From: Thermoplasmatales archaeon UBA447
GTDB lineage: Archaea > Thermoplasmatota > Thermoplasmata > Thermoplasmatales > Thermoplasmataceae
Length of the DNA: 8,998 bases
Direction: 5' to 3'
NCBI GenBank assembly: GCA_002503205.1
Contig: DARE01000075.1
Location: forward strand, 1-8,998
Part shown: positions 1-5,886 of the stretch, in pieces
How positions within the stretch are numbered: position 1 is the first letter of the stretch
Layout: each line of letters opens with the position of its first letter
The notes under the pieces: model-generated
What the model saw: the letters and a program-made list of their open reading frames with translations, nothing else
What the model was told of the DNA's origin: nothing
The model's database searches: none
Made by a program: the position numbers and the translations under genes

Positions 1-2
1 AC

Positions 3-414
3 CCCAACTGGTCCCTTGGTGCAGTAATAGTGGCCTAATTTGGTACATTCCTTCTGCTTGTGTCCATTTCTCTCGAGACCGCAGTTAGTGATTCTGCACC
101 TTACTGTGGTTTTGACACAGGGGATATTGGCACCAGCGATATTGATGGGTGCAATAATCTTGGCAATAGTAGAATTTTATACTCCAACGGGAGAGGGCAT
201 AGAAGACCTCCTGGTCAGAATCATTCCCGCATTCATCATTGGAGCATTCATCGATGGACTTCTAGTATACATGTTCAATTTTGGCAAGTACGTAATTGAG
301 CCCGCATTTAACGGCAACCTGGGTGCCCTTCTGTTCCTTGTTGCTGTCCTGGCACCCGGCCTCGCAGTGACATGGAATGTTGAATGGTCCCATAAGCATG
401 GTTTCAGGGGGTAG
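3..414 (+). pseudogene. Broken 3' part of an unidentified multi-span membrane protein gene
   Basis: The frame starting at base 3 reads NWSLGAVIVA, hits a TAA at 36-38, and continues with the hydrophobic stretch FGTFLLLVSISLE. At about 85-95 the hydrophobic coding sense moves to the frame of base 40, giving LVILHLTVVLTQGILAPAIL and two or three further membrane segments, and ends at TAG 412-414 after NVEWSHKHGFRG. An in-frame stop plus a frameshift across one continuous run of membrane-type sequence points to a decayed gene whose 5' part lies outside the window. The family is not recognised. The alternative is that only the downstream frame is real, as a short protein of about 100 residues starting at an internal TTG; no ribosome binding site supports this. 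The remnant abuts the recombinase relic. Confidence 0.45.
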
Positions 415-612
415 AAGTCAGGTAAGGCAGCCGGAGTTAAGAGGCTCCATCCCCATGCACTCAGGCACTTTGTAGCAACAAGCCTACTCTGTGTCAACGT
501 GAACCTCAGAAAGATATAGGCGCGCCTTGGCCACTCCTCCATAACTAGCACGCAGATCTAAACCCACCTCATTTCCAGAGATATGCAGGCGGAGATATAC
601 TCAAACCTGTAG
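415..612 (+). pseudogene. C-terminal relic of a tyrosine recombinase (XerC/D or phage-integrase type)
   Basis: One continuous frame reads KAAGVKRLHPHALRHF, then VATSLL, then VNLRKI, then LGHSSITSTQI, then THLISRDMQAEIYSNL and TAG at 610-612. This is the end of a tyrosine recombinase catalytic domain: the HxxR box (HALRH), the LGH box, and the position of the nucleophilic Tyr in the usual LGHSSxxxTQxYTHL. Two stops interrupt the frame without shifting it: TAG 517-519 where a Gln is expected after RKI, and TAA 559-561 exactly where the Tyr codon (TAC or TAT) should be. The N-terminal domain and the first catalytic Arg region are absent; upstream is the membrane-protein remnant. The family assignment is firm from the box II motifs. 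The relic cannot give an active enzyme. It lies 90 bases from tRNA-Trp, a usual setting for integrating elements, but no second tRNA-derived att copy was seen. Confidence 0.8.
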
Positions 613-701
613 GGTCCGGATTTTTTCGACTTGAAGCGGAGGTTGCATAATGAGGAAAAATTCAATGTTTCGATAACCGAAAATAGTGCATTCGTCAGTA
701 G

Positions 702-841
702 TGGGAGCACTGGGATTCGAACCCAGATCTACGGGTCTCTTCCGGTTCATAGTTCCAGTCACTCATCATTTATCAGGTGACCCATAGTTAATCATAACCT
801 GACTGGAGCCCGCTAGGATGGCCTGATTACCCCATGCTCCC
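702..841 (-). tRNA. trnW: tRNA-Trp (anticodon CCA) with a 66-nt intron
   Basis: Exon 1 is 841-803 and exon 2 is 736-702 on the minus strand. The parts fold as a full cloverleaf: acceptor GGGAGCA with TGCTCCC, discriminator A at 702, anticodon stem GCGGG with CCCGT (one G-U), anticodon loop CTCCAGA, T stem CTGGG with CCCAG around TTCGAAT. The CCA tail is not encoded. The anticodon CCA at 806-804 specifies Trp. The intron lies between positions 37 and 38, the usual archaeal site. The boundaries fit a bulge-helix-bulge: 3-nt bulges AG^T (804-802) and AG^A (738-736) flank a 4-bp helix of CTCC with GAAG that has one C-A mismatch, at C34. Splicing by the archaeal tRNA endonuclease is inferred from this geometry. 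Confidence 0.93.
737..802 (-). ncRNA. Box C/D guide RNA inside the tRNA-Trp intron
   Basis: On the minus strand the intron holds box C-like ATGATTA (795-789), box D' CTGA (776-773), box C' ATGATGA (769-763) and box D-like ATGA (750-747). GGT (799-797 region) pairs with ACC just outside C and D, leaving the 3-nt bulge of a kink-turn. The guide before D' (787-779) pairs over 9 positions, one of them G-U, with the 3' exon from G37 (or the last intron G) to position 45; the fifth nucleotide upstream of D' (G781) faces C39. The guide before D (761-754) pairs over 8 bp with T33-G37 plus the first three intron bases; its fifth nucleotide (G755) faces C34. Intron-encoded guides for 2'-O-methylation of residues 34 and 39 of tRNA-Trp are known in several euryarchaea. 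Use of the D guide needs unspliced precursor, because three of its pairs lie in the intron. Confidence 0.85.
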
Positions 842-865
842 TCCTCTTTCAATGCCAGGGCCGGC

Positions 866-876
866 TACTATACTTA
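866..876 (-). promoter_or_regulatory. Possible TATA element of tRNA-Trp
   Basis: On the minus strand AAGTATAGT is centred about 30 bases before the tRNA 5' end (841), a suitable distance for an archaeal TATA box. A stronger TATA-like sequence, TTTATAAT (912-920 region), lies about 75 bases upstream and reads equally well on the plus strand, so the assignment is uncertain. Confidence 0.3.
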
Positions 877-1110
877 CCATAGCATCAATGAAGAGGTCAA
901 TGAGTATTGGATAACATTATAAATAGATATTTCTAGGCTTTATTGTAGTTACATTGCTGCGAGAGGATGCAGACATAAAGCGATGAATAACAGTCTCCTA
1001 AACAGACATTTTCCCAAGTTACAAGTGAGAAGAAATAACTAATATGATTCTATTTAAATAAAACATTAATCACGAATCGTTCCGTTCTTGATCTGTAAAA
1101 CAGCAAATTT

Positions 1111-1269
1111 CTAATTTTGAAATGAAAAGGTGGACACAATCATGAAAGCAATAGGAGGTATCACTCCCTGTTTGCCTTCCTTGATCTTTTCAGTCTTCTT
1201 ATGCGCTTCTTTCTCCACTTCCAACGCATGTTCCCTCTCTTCTTCCAATCTCTTGAACTTCTCTTCAAT
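1111..1269 (-). pseudogene. Short charged, helix-like coding remnant (52 codons)
   Basis: Between TAA (1272-1270) and TAG (1113-1111) the minus strand is open for 52 codons. It reads IEEKFKRLEEEREHALEVEK, then EAHKKTEKIKEGKQG, then a hydrophobic IPPIAFMIVSTFSF end. The Glu/Lys/Arg-rich part has the look of a coiled coil and is unlikely in chance AT-rich DNA. It has no ATG. An ATG at 1282 reads MKVLN and then stops, but a one-base shift would join it to this frame, so a small broken gene is possible. The protein is not recognised, and chance cannot be excluded. Confidence 0.3.
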
Positions 1270-1400
1270 TTAACACCTTCATAGGTATCGCGTTTATCAT
1301 TTTTGATAATCTGACACCAAATGCGCTCTACCTTATCTTATTCTTTTATTTATAGCATTACCTTTGGAGTTCCTGAAGTCATTTGTGCTGTCTATATGGT

Positions 1401-1440
1401 AAAGTATAGTGTCTTGCCCGAAAATAAGCTAACTTTAAGG
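1401..1440 (+). promoter_or_regulatory. Possible promoter of the 1462 gene
   Basis: Two TATA-like sequences lie before the start codon: AAAGTATAGT at 1401-1410, which would give a leader of about 30 bases, and CTTTAAGG at 1433-1440, placed so that transcription would start almost at ATG 1462 (leaderless). No ribosome binding site is visible before the ATG, which favours the second, but neither is strong. Confidence 0.3.
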
Positions 1441-1461
1441 CAGGATATGGGATAATGAATC

Positions 1462-2238
1462 ATGACACTTGAGAGGCTTTACGTCATCCCACATGGTGAT
1501 GAAATCCTGGATAATCCCAATAAGGAGAGCAAGGAACTGCGTGACAAGATAACAGAAGTGACTTCAGGAGACAATGCTGAATCTCTCCTTGTACTGACAC
1601 CACATGGGGTCAGCCTTTCCAGGGGCATTGCAATAATCAACACTGAAAACCTTTATGGTGAATATCAGATCAAAACAGCGCTCCTCAAGTCATCGCACAA
1701 GACCGACAAGCAGCTTGTAAGGAACATAGTTTCTGAGTTTGGCAAAGAGCTGGTAGAAGTGAACTTTGCAACCTCCTCAGGGCCGCTGTCAACATTCCCT
1801 GAAGATTTCGGCACTATCATCCCACTTACTTTCTTCAAGCAGAAAAAAATTGCAATAATAGGCCAGCCCAGAACCACAGACAGGGCAAAGCTGATGCAGC
1901 TAGGTGAAAGCATCTGGTATGCAATAGACAACATGGAAACAAAGGTCAGCGTAATATTCAGCGCAGACCAGGCACATACTCACAATGCATCCGGCCCTTA
2001 TGGTTTCTCGGAATATGCAAAAAGTTATGAGGACAGGATAGTGAGATTCTTCAAATCAGGCTCACTTGATGGTGTTGAAGACCTGCAGGATGACATGATA
2101 AGCGAGGCAAAGCCTGACAGCTACTGGAATATGGTTATATTGAGGGGATTCTTGAAGAATGCAGGCATGCGAATGGCTCTTGATTACCATTATGTAGAGA
2201 ATTACTTTGGGATGCTTCTTGCACATGGAATAAAATAG
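1462..2238 (+). CDS. LigB/MEMO-like class III extradiol dioxygenase family protein
   Basis: This 258-residue soluble protein fits the class III extradiol ring-cleavage dioxygenase (LigB/DODA/MEMO-like) superfamily in length and motif order. Visible motifs are PHGDE near residues 10-14 (His11), TPHG at 46-49 (His48), SADQAHTH at 167-174 (His172 and His174), then PYGFSEYAKSYEDRIV, and AKPDSYWNM near 216-224, preceded by Glu215. In the family two N-terminal His and a C-terminal Glu bind Fe(II), with a further His acting in catalysis; here His11, His48, Glu215 and His172 are the likely counterparts. The substrate is unknown: many archaeal members have no proven dioxygenase role, and no aromatic-degradation genes are nearby. 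ATG 1462 is the only good start. The gene stands alone, convergent with the fibre locus across a 43-base AT-rich gap. Confidence 0.75.
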   Translation: MTLERLYVIPHGDEILDNPNKESKELRDKITEVTSGDNAESLLVLTPHGVSLSRGIAIINTENLYGEYQIKTALLKSSHKTDKQLVRNIVSEFGKELVEVNFATSSGPLSTFPEDFGTIIPLTFFKQKKIAIIGQPRTTDRAKLMQLGESIWYAIDNMETKVSVIFSADQAHTHNASGPYGFSEYAKSYEDRIVRFFKSGSLDGVEDLQDDMISEAKPDSYWNMVILRGFLKNAGMRMALDYHYVENYFGMLLAHGIK

Positions 2239-2281
2239 AATTAAAAAATGAAATATAAAAAATAAAAATATATTTTAATAT
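2239..2281 (-). terminator. T-rich terminator region of the fibre locus
   Basis: The 43 bases between the convergent stops are almost pure A/T. On the minus strand they contain three tracts of five or six T close together, which suits archaeal intrinsic termination without a hairpin. The plus strand has only a TTTT here, so termination of the 1462 gene is less well supported. Confidence 0.5.
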
Positions 2282-2971
2282 CTACGGATCAGATGTTATG
2301 TTTGCCGAGATTACAAAGGGAACTGTGTTCTCCTCGAAGTCATTATCTGAGCCAATGCCAAGGCCTAGATATACTGATATGGTATAGGATCCACCAACGT
2401 CAATTGAGTGGCTGTAATTACCCTGCGTGGAGAACGCGATATAGTTCATCCCTGATGACTGGTTGTATTCTCCTGCCATGAATGATGAAACGGATGGTTC
2501 CTGCTCGAGATAGGTATTAGTGTAAACATGGTTTGTTGTGTTCACTGATATTGTGAGGGGCCCAACTATGAATCCTACAGATCCTTGGTTAACTATAGTA
2601 AGGTTTGCTTCCACCCAGTTTCCTGGTGCCAAGTTACTTACATTAAGGGTGGCGAGCTGGTGATAATCATTGTAACTAACTGGCCCTACGCTTCCCAAAT
2701 ATAATGACGGACTCAAATAATTGAATTCCCCATTGCTTGGGTCAAAGCCAGCATGATTACTCAGAGTGTATGAGTTCGATCCCATCATGGCGGTCATGTT
2801 GGTATTCTGGGAGAAGTAGTTTACCAGACTAATGTTTTCACTGTAAGTGAGAGTCCCAGCTCCAGCCGCTACGTTTGTTGTGCTCAATCCAGTGAATGCT
2901 GAGTAGGCCATTGCCCCACTCAGGGTAAGCATTATTGGCACAATAATCATAGCAATAACTTTCTTGTTCAC
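2282..2971 (-). CDS. TasA/CalY-like secreted surface protein (major-fibre-subunit candidate 1)
   Basis: This secreted protein is of the SipW-dependent (TasA/camelysin-like) kind. A basic start (NKK), a hydrophobic core and SGAMAYSAFTG form the signal peptide and its junction, comparable to the WAAFND region of Bacillus TasA. AGAGTLTYSEN then parallels the ASGTLDLS segment of TasA, and LNVSNLAPGN (about 112-121 counting from GTG 2980) parallels NLSNLKPGD, followed by a beta-type segment with VNQGSVGF. The mature part has no Cys and many N-x-S/T sequons, fitting a glycosylated extracellular fibre subunit; that role is inferred. GTG 2971 is preferred as start: GGTGAT (2981-2976) lies 4 bases before it, whereas ATG 2977 lies inside that ribosome binding site. 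It follows the related upstream gene by 14 bases, so co-transcription is likely. It is about 229 residues from this start and ends in ITSDP, like ITATSDP in its neighbour. Confidence 0.75.
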   Translation of the reverse strand: MNKKVIAMIIVPIMLTLSGAMAYSAFTGLSTTNVAAGAGTLTYSENISLVNYFSQNTNMTAMMGSNSYTLSNHAGFDPSNGEFNYLSPSLYLGSVGPVSYNDYHQLATLNVSNLAPGNWVEANLTIVNQGSVGFIVGPLTISVNTTNHVYTNTYLEQEPSVSSFMAGEYNQSSGMNYIAFSTQGNYSHSIDVGGSYTISVYLGLGIGSDNDFEENTVPFVISANITSDP

Positions 2972-2985
2972 TTTCATCACCTTAC

Positions 2986-3570
2986 TTACGGGTCTGAGGT
3001 CGCTGTTATCTTGATGTTCAATTCAGTCGTAGATTTCTGGTAATTGTTTCCGCTACCTGATCCAAGTCCGATGAAGACCTGGAAGCTTGTTGACTGGCCA
3101 TGGTCAAGGGAACCAGTACTGGGGGATGTTACATAGTATTCATAACCCATACCAGCAAGGCTGGACCCGTAAGAGAAGTTCGATGATGATGTTGTCTGTG
3201 ATGTCATTATATGTGCATCTGATGGAGTCACACCAGATGAATTAACCATCGTACTTGGGGTAGAGAGTTCAAGACCTACTGAACCTGTGTTTTTGATAGT
3301 TATGTTGAAGACGATCCAGTTTCCAGGTGCAAGATTGCTCACTCCTAGATTCATGATAGTTGAATCTTCACTATAAGAAGGAGTTGAAACATTTGTAAAA
3401 GTATTGGTCAGATTTGTGTTATGCATATATGAGTATGTTCCTGTTACATTCTCGCTCCATCCGATATAGCCTGCTGTGGCATTCACATTTGTCGTTATGT
3501 TACCAGTGAATGCTGAAAATGCCAGTGCACCCGACATTACAACAAGTACTGGTACCATAACCATTACCAA
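2986..3570 (-). CDS. TasA/CalY-like secreted surface protein (major-fibre-subunit candidate 2)
   Basis: Tandem paralogue of the 2282 gene. It has the same signal end SGALAFSAFTG, the same NLAPGN motif (residues 79-84 from TTG 3570), KNTGSVGLEL, an FIGLGSGSGNN segment matching YLGLGIGSDND, and the end ITATSDP. There is no Cys, and sequons such as NIT, NAT, NVT and NFS are frequent. The start is a problem. TTG 3570 and ATG 3564 would give a signal peptide without any basic residue. The frame is open 7 codons further up to a stop, and reads ACG-GAT-AAG-AAA at 3585-3574, which aligns codon for codon with GTG-AAC-AAG-AAA of the paralogue. GGTGAT sits 5 bases before that ACG. So either ACG is used as start, or the ancestral start codon has mutated and a weak internal start is used. 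Exported fibre subunit by inference. Confidence 0.72.
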   Translation of the reverse strand: MVMVMVPVLVVMSGALAFSAFTGNITTNVNATAGYIGWSENVTGTYSYMHNTNLTNTFTNVSTPSYSEDSTIMNLGVSNLAPGNWIVFNITIKNTGSVGLELSTPSTMVNSSGVTPSDAHIMTSQTTSSSNFSYGSSLAGMGYEYYVTSPSTGSLDHGQSTSFQVFIGLGSGSGNNYQKSTTELNIKITATSDP

Positions 3571-3590
3571 TAATTTCTTATCCGTGGTTT

Positions 3591-3596
3591 ATCACC
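3591..3596 (-). promoter_or_regulatory. Ribosome binding site GGTGAT before an ACG codon
   Basis: GGTGAT matches the archaeal anti-Shine-Dalgarno core. It lies 5 bases before ACG 3585 and 20 bases before TTG 3570. The same GGTGAT precedes GTG 2971 of the paralogue by 4 bases, so the conserved spacing points to 3585 as the ancestral initiation site. Confidence 0.5.
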
Positions 3597-3664
3597 AGAT
3601 ATGTATGGTGGAGGGATTACATAAGAAGCCGGAAGAATTGCTCTTTACCTGTTGTACATATCAT

Positions 3665-3702
3665 TGAACCTGACCGGTGGTTCACAACACTTTAATACTA
3701 AA
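3665..3702 (-). promoter_or_regulatory. Promoter and inverted repeat upstream of the tandem TasA-like genes
   Basis: On the minus strand TTTAGTATTAAAG (3702-3690) is a plausible TATA element. About 25 bases downstream, where transcription would start, lies a perfect 6-bp inverted repeat, TGAACC (3665-3670) and GGTTCA (3679-3684), with ACCGGT palindromic within the 8-base spacer. It could be an operator over the start site or a hairpin in the transcript of the upstream peptidase gene. It would allow the two Cys-free subunits to be expressed apart from the peptidase. Confidence 0.4.
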
Positions 3703-3711
3703 AGTCTAAAT

Positions 3712-4875
3712 TCACGCTCTCTTTCTGCTCCCAGGCAGGAAAAATGACGTCATTATCAGAACCATGATGGCAGCTGCAGTCACCCTGCCATATATGACAG
3801 GATACCCAAGATATGGGATATGGTATTCGACAATGCCAACAAGATCTGATCCAGGGACAAGGCCTGGATCATCGACAGGATTATTCACGCCCCTGGTCCT
3901 GAAATAAATAGATCCATTCCTGTTGTATATATGGACAACCTCATGGGCATAGAGTGTGCCATTTGCCCAGGGAGCATGAAACTCGATTATTTCACCAACA
4001 GATATGTACTGTGGTTCAGCAGGTTTTATGAGAAGAAGGGACCCAGGCTTTATAATGGGATACATGCTTGATGTTGGGTCTGCAGATATGGTGTGGGTAT
4101 AATATCCACCTATGGCACCAACGGCAATAACGCCCATGATTGCTGCAAATGCTATGTCAGAAGGCCTGGATTTCCCTCTAATTTTAAGTTTCTTTTTGCT
4201 TTTGAGCAGTTTCCTGACCCATATACTGTTTCCCATGATAATGTGGGTAATCCAAAATACAATTGATATGGCAATTACTTCCCACACGATGTTGAATAGT
4301 GGCGAGACCTTTTCAGTAACATTCATAAATGAAAACACAGAATAGGGGAAAATGAAGGCCAGGATCCCAAGGGACTTCCTGTTATCTGCCAGATAGAGAT
4401 AGGAGAGATAAAAAGAAAGTATGATATCAAAACTGAAGTTGTACAGAAGGAGCTTGACTATTTCCGTAACAGTGAAAGCCTGAAATACCGGAGTGATAGA
4501 GAGAAAATATGCGATGCCTGTAAGAATCATGCCTGCAGCCTGTTTTTTCCTTGTGGCTTCCATGATTCCTGAAAAAATCACAGAGACAGCGCTAATGGAA
4601 AAGAGGACGGAATAGACAACAGAGTTAAGGAGGGGTATAAGGCTGACTGTTATTGACAGCGTTCGAGTCATGGCAGCTGGAAGGATTAACAGAAGAACCA
4701 GAAGCGCCATAAAGAGGGATCCGAAATACCATCGCCTGTCATTCAGGAAATTTCTGAGAAATGGGATGCAGAATGAGGTAAGGATTATTGCTACGTAAAG
4801 GGAATCGATCTTGAAATAGAAGGAAATCTGCCAGATTACAATGTAGGCAGGCGGAAGAAGGCTCCTAATCCTCAT
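3712..4875 (-). CDS. Sec11/SipW-type signal peptidase (S26B) with an N-terminal multi-span membrane domain
   Basis: The 387-residue protein has two parts. Residues 1-220 are seven or so hydrophobic segments of no recognised family. Residues 240-380 are a signal peptidase of the archaeal/eukaryotic/SipW type: one membrane anchor (241-260), DPTSSMYP with the nucleophile Ser270, AHEVV with His311 in place of the bacterial Lys, GVNNPVDDPGLVP with Asp335/336, IPYLGYPV, and a C-terminal span. The segment aligns well with the TKGDNNAVDD...PYIG region of Sec11, except that the Asp of GDNN is Val329 or so here (RGVNN). It would remove signal peptides outside the membrane, most likely from the neighbouring TasA-like proteins, as SipW does for TasA. 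ATG 4875 overlaps the end of the DUF5305-like gene by 11 bases, so the two are translated from one message. Typical family members are about half this length, so the N-terminal domain is an addition that may hold the substrate or assembly partner. Confidence 0.85.
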   Translation of the reverse strand: MRIRSLLPPAYIVIWQISFYFKIDSLYVAIILTSFCIPFLRNFLNDRRWYFGSLFMALLVLLLILPAAMTRTLSITVSLIPLLNSVVYSVLFSISAVSVIFSGIMEATRKKQAAGMILTGIAYFLSITPVFQAFTVTEIVKLLLYNFSFDIILSFYLSYLYLADNRKSLGILAFIFPYSVFSFMNVTEKVSPLFNIVWEVIAISIVFWITHIIMGNSIWVRKLLKSKKKLKIRGKSRPSDIAFAAIMGVIAVGAIGGYYTHTISADPTSSMYPIIKPGSLLLIKPAEPQYISVGEIIEFHAPWANGTLYAHEVVHIYNRNGSIYFRTRGVNNPVDDPGLVPGSDLVGIVEYHIPYLGYPVIYGRVTAAAIMVLIMTSFFLPGSRKRA

Positions 4876-5812
4876 CTTTTATCTCTGCATAGTATGTCTT
4901 TCCATCCATTTCCATAAACAGGAAATTATCATGTGAAAATGCAGGCTTTTCAAGGAGAACTGACATTCTTAGTATGTCACGGGGGCTCTTTACCTTAATT
5001 GAGCCTTCGGGAGGACCAGCTGCCAGTTCAAATATGGCTTCATGATTCTCTGCCTTGAACTTCTCCACATAACTCTTCTTCTTCCGCTCAATCTGTGTCC
5101 CTGCTAAGCCAAAGAGTATAACCGAAATAGCGAGGATAGGGTATGCGTAGTCAATTTTCAGAGGAATTATGACGCGTCCAGGCAATACCACGTCCTTGAA
5201 TATTGTGCCTGACACATCAGAATAGGCGGGTGCTGTAACCTGATCAGTTATAGAACCTATGGCCAGTGTCATATTTCCTCCGGCATTGCCAATTCCAGAG
5301 GAAAGTGTGAAGTCAAAAAGAAGGGAGAAAGTCCCTGAATCTCCGAATCCAAGCTCCTGGTTTATTTTTCTCCCAAAGGAGACATTGGAGCTCACATTCA
5401 CATCCATAGGTATCTTATAAGTATTGCCTGTGGACAGATTCAAGGTGCCACTTCTGGAATATGATATGTGGCTCCATGACGGGTCGGCTGATATAACAGT
5501 GACAGTGTAATCATAAATTACGGTGGTTCTGGACAGGCTTGTGTCCTCAAAATAAAGATAAAGATACATGGATAGATTTGACGATATATTGTTATAAATG
5601 GTTGAAGGGTTGACAAGTTCCGAGTTGTTTCCATAAAGGCTGTTGTTTTTGAGCCTGTCAATAAGTTCCATGGAAGGATCAAGTGAATATGATCCAAATG
5701 CCTCCTTAACAGTCTTTGGTTGAGGCTGTATGATCACTACGAGAGAGACAGACATCAGGGCAGCAGCCACAAAGGCAAATATTAGAATTCTGTTTCTCTT
5801 TTTTTTCTCCAT
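4865..5812 (-). CDS. DUF5305-like membrane-anchored extracytoplasmic protein
   Basis: Layout of the 315 residues: a basic start (MEKKKRNR), membrane span at 8-28, an extracytoplasmic domain of about 190 residues, a second span at 222-240, then a charged cytoplasmic tail of about 75 residues (IERKKKSYVEKF onward). The outer domain is rich in Ser/Thr/Asn and beta-type sequence, with sequons such as NNS, NIS, NLS and NVS. Size, topology and position beside a signal peptidase and TasA-like proteins match archaeal DUF5305 proteins, but this rests on resemblance, not on a search. An assembly or anchoring role for the fibre (for example holding unfolded subunits or the growing base) is inference. 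The stop overlaps the peptidase start by 11 bases. A TATA-like GATATTAATTA (5850-5840) is placed so that the message would begin about 5 bases before ATG 5812. Confidence 0.6.
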   Translation of the reverse strand: MEKKKRNRILIFAFVAAALMSVSLVVIIQPQPKTVKEAFGSYSLDPSMELIDRLKNNSLYGNNSELVNPSTIYNNISSNLSMYLYLYFEDTSLSRTTVIYDYTVTVISADPSWSHISYSRSGTLNLSTGNTYKIPMDVNVSSNVSFGRKINQELGFGDSGTFSLLFDFTLSSGIGNAGGNMTLAIGSITDQVTAPAYSDVSGTIFKDVVLPGRVIIPLKIDYAYPILAISVILFGLAGTQIERKKKSYVEKFKAENHEAIFELAAGPPEGSIKVKSPRDILRMSVLLEKPAFSHDNFLFMEMDGKTYYAEIKDED

Positions 5813-5839
5813 CCGATGTCTAAGAGAGATCAGGATCAG

Positions 5840-5850
5840 TAATTAATATC
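5840..5850 (-). promoter_or_regulatory. TATA element for the DUF5305-like/peptidase pair
   Basis: GATATTAATTA on the minus strand is centred about 33 bases before ATG 5812. With the usual 25-base distance the transcript would have a leader of only a few bases, a common arrangement in Thermoplasmatales. No ribosome binding site precedes the ATG, which agrees. Confidence 0.4.
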
Positions 5851-5886
5851 ATTTCTGAAGTTGAAATCAATTTTCTTTCGCAGTTT

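Larger units (their letters stand above)
842..1461. other. 620-base stretch without an intact gene
   Basis: No frame on either strand keeps a convincing protein through this region. It holds the possible tRNA promoter near 866-876, AT-rich patches at 905-930 and 1040-1070 with TATA-like sequence, the short charged remnant at 1111-1269 (minus), and the upstream region of the 1462 gene. Together with the two pseudogenes on its left it looks like decayed accessory sequence around the tRNA. Confidence 0.6.

Noticed and set aside
177..551. 124-codon open frame on the minus strand
   Set aside because: It runs antisense across both plus-strand relics and has no domain or start signal; the plus strand carries the recognisable recombinase motifs.
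702..841. Attachment-site duplication of the tRNA-Trp 3' end
   Set aside because: No second copy of the T-arm or acceptor sequence was found elsewhere in the window.
912..920. TATA-like TTATAAATA on the plus strand
   Set aside because: No gene starts downstream on the plus strand within a useful distance, and the sequence is almost symmetrical in AT-rich DNA.
1665..1934. 89-codon open frame on the minus strand
   Set aside because: Antisense shadow of the extradiol dioxygenase family gene, which has clear motifs.
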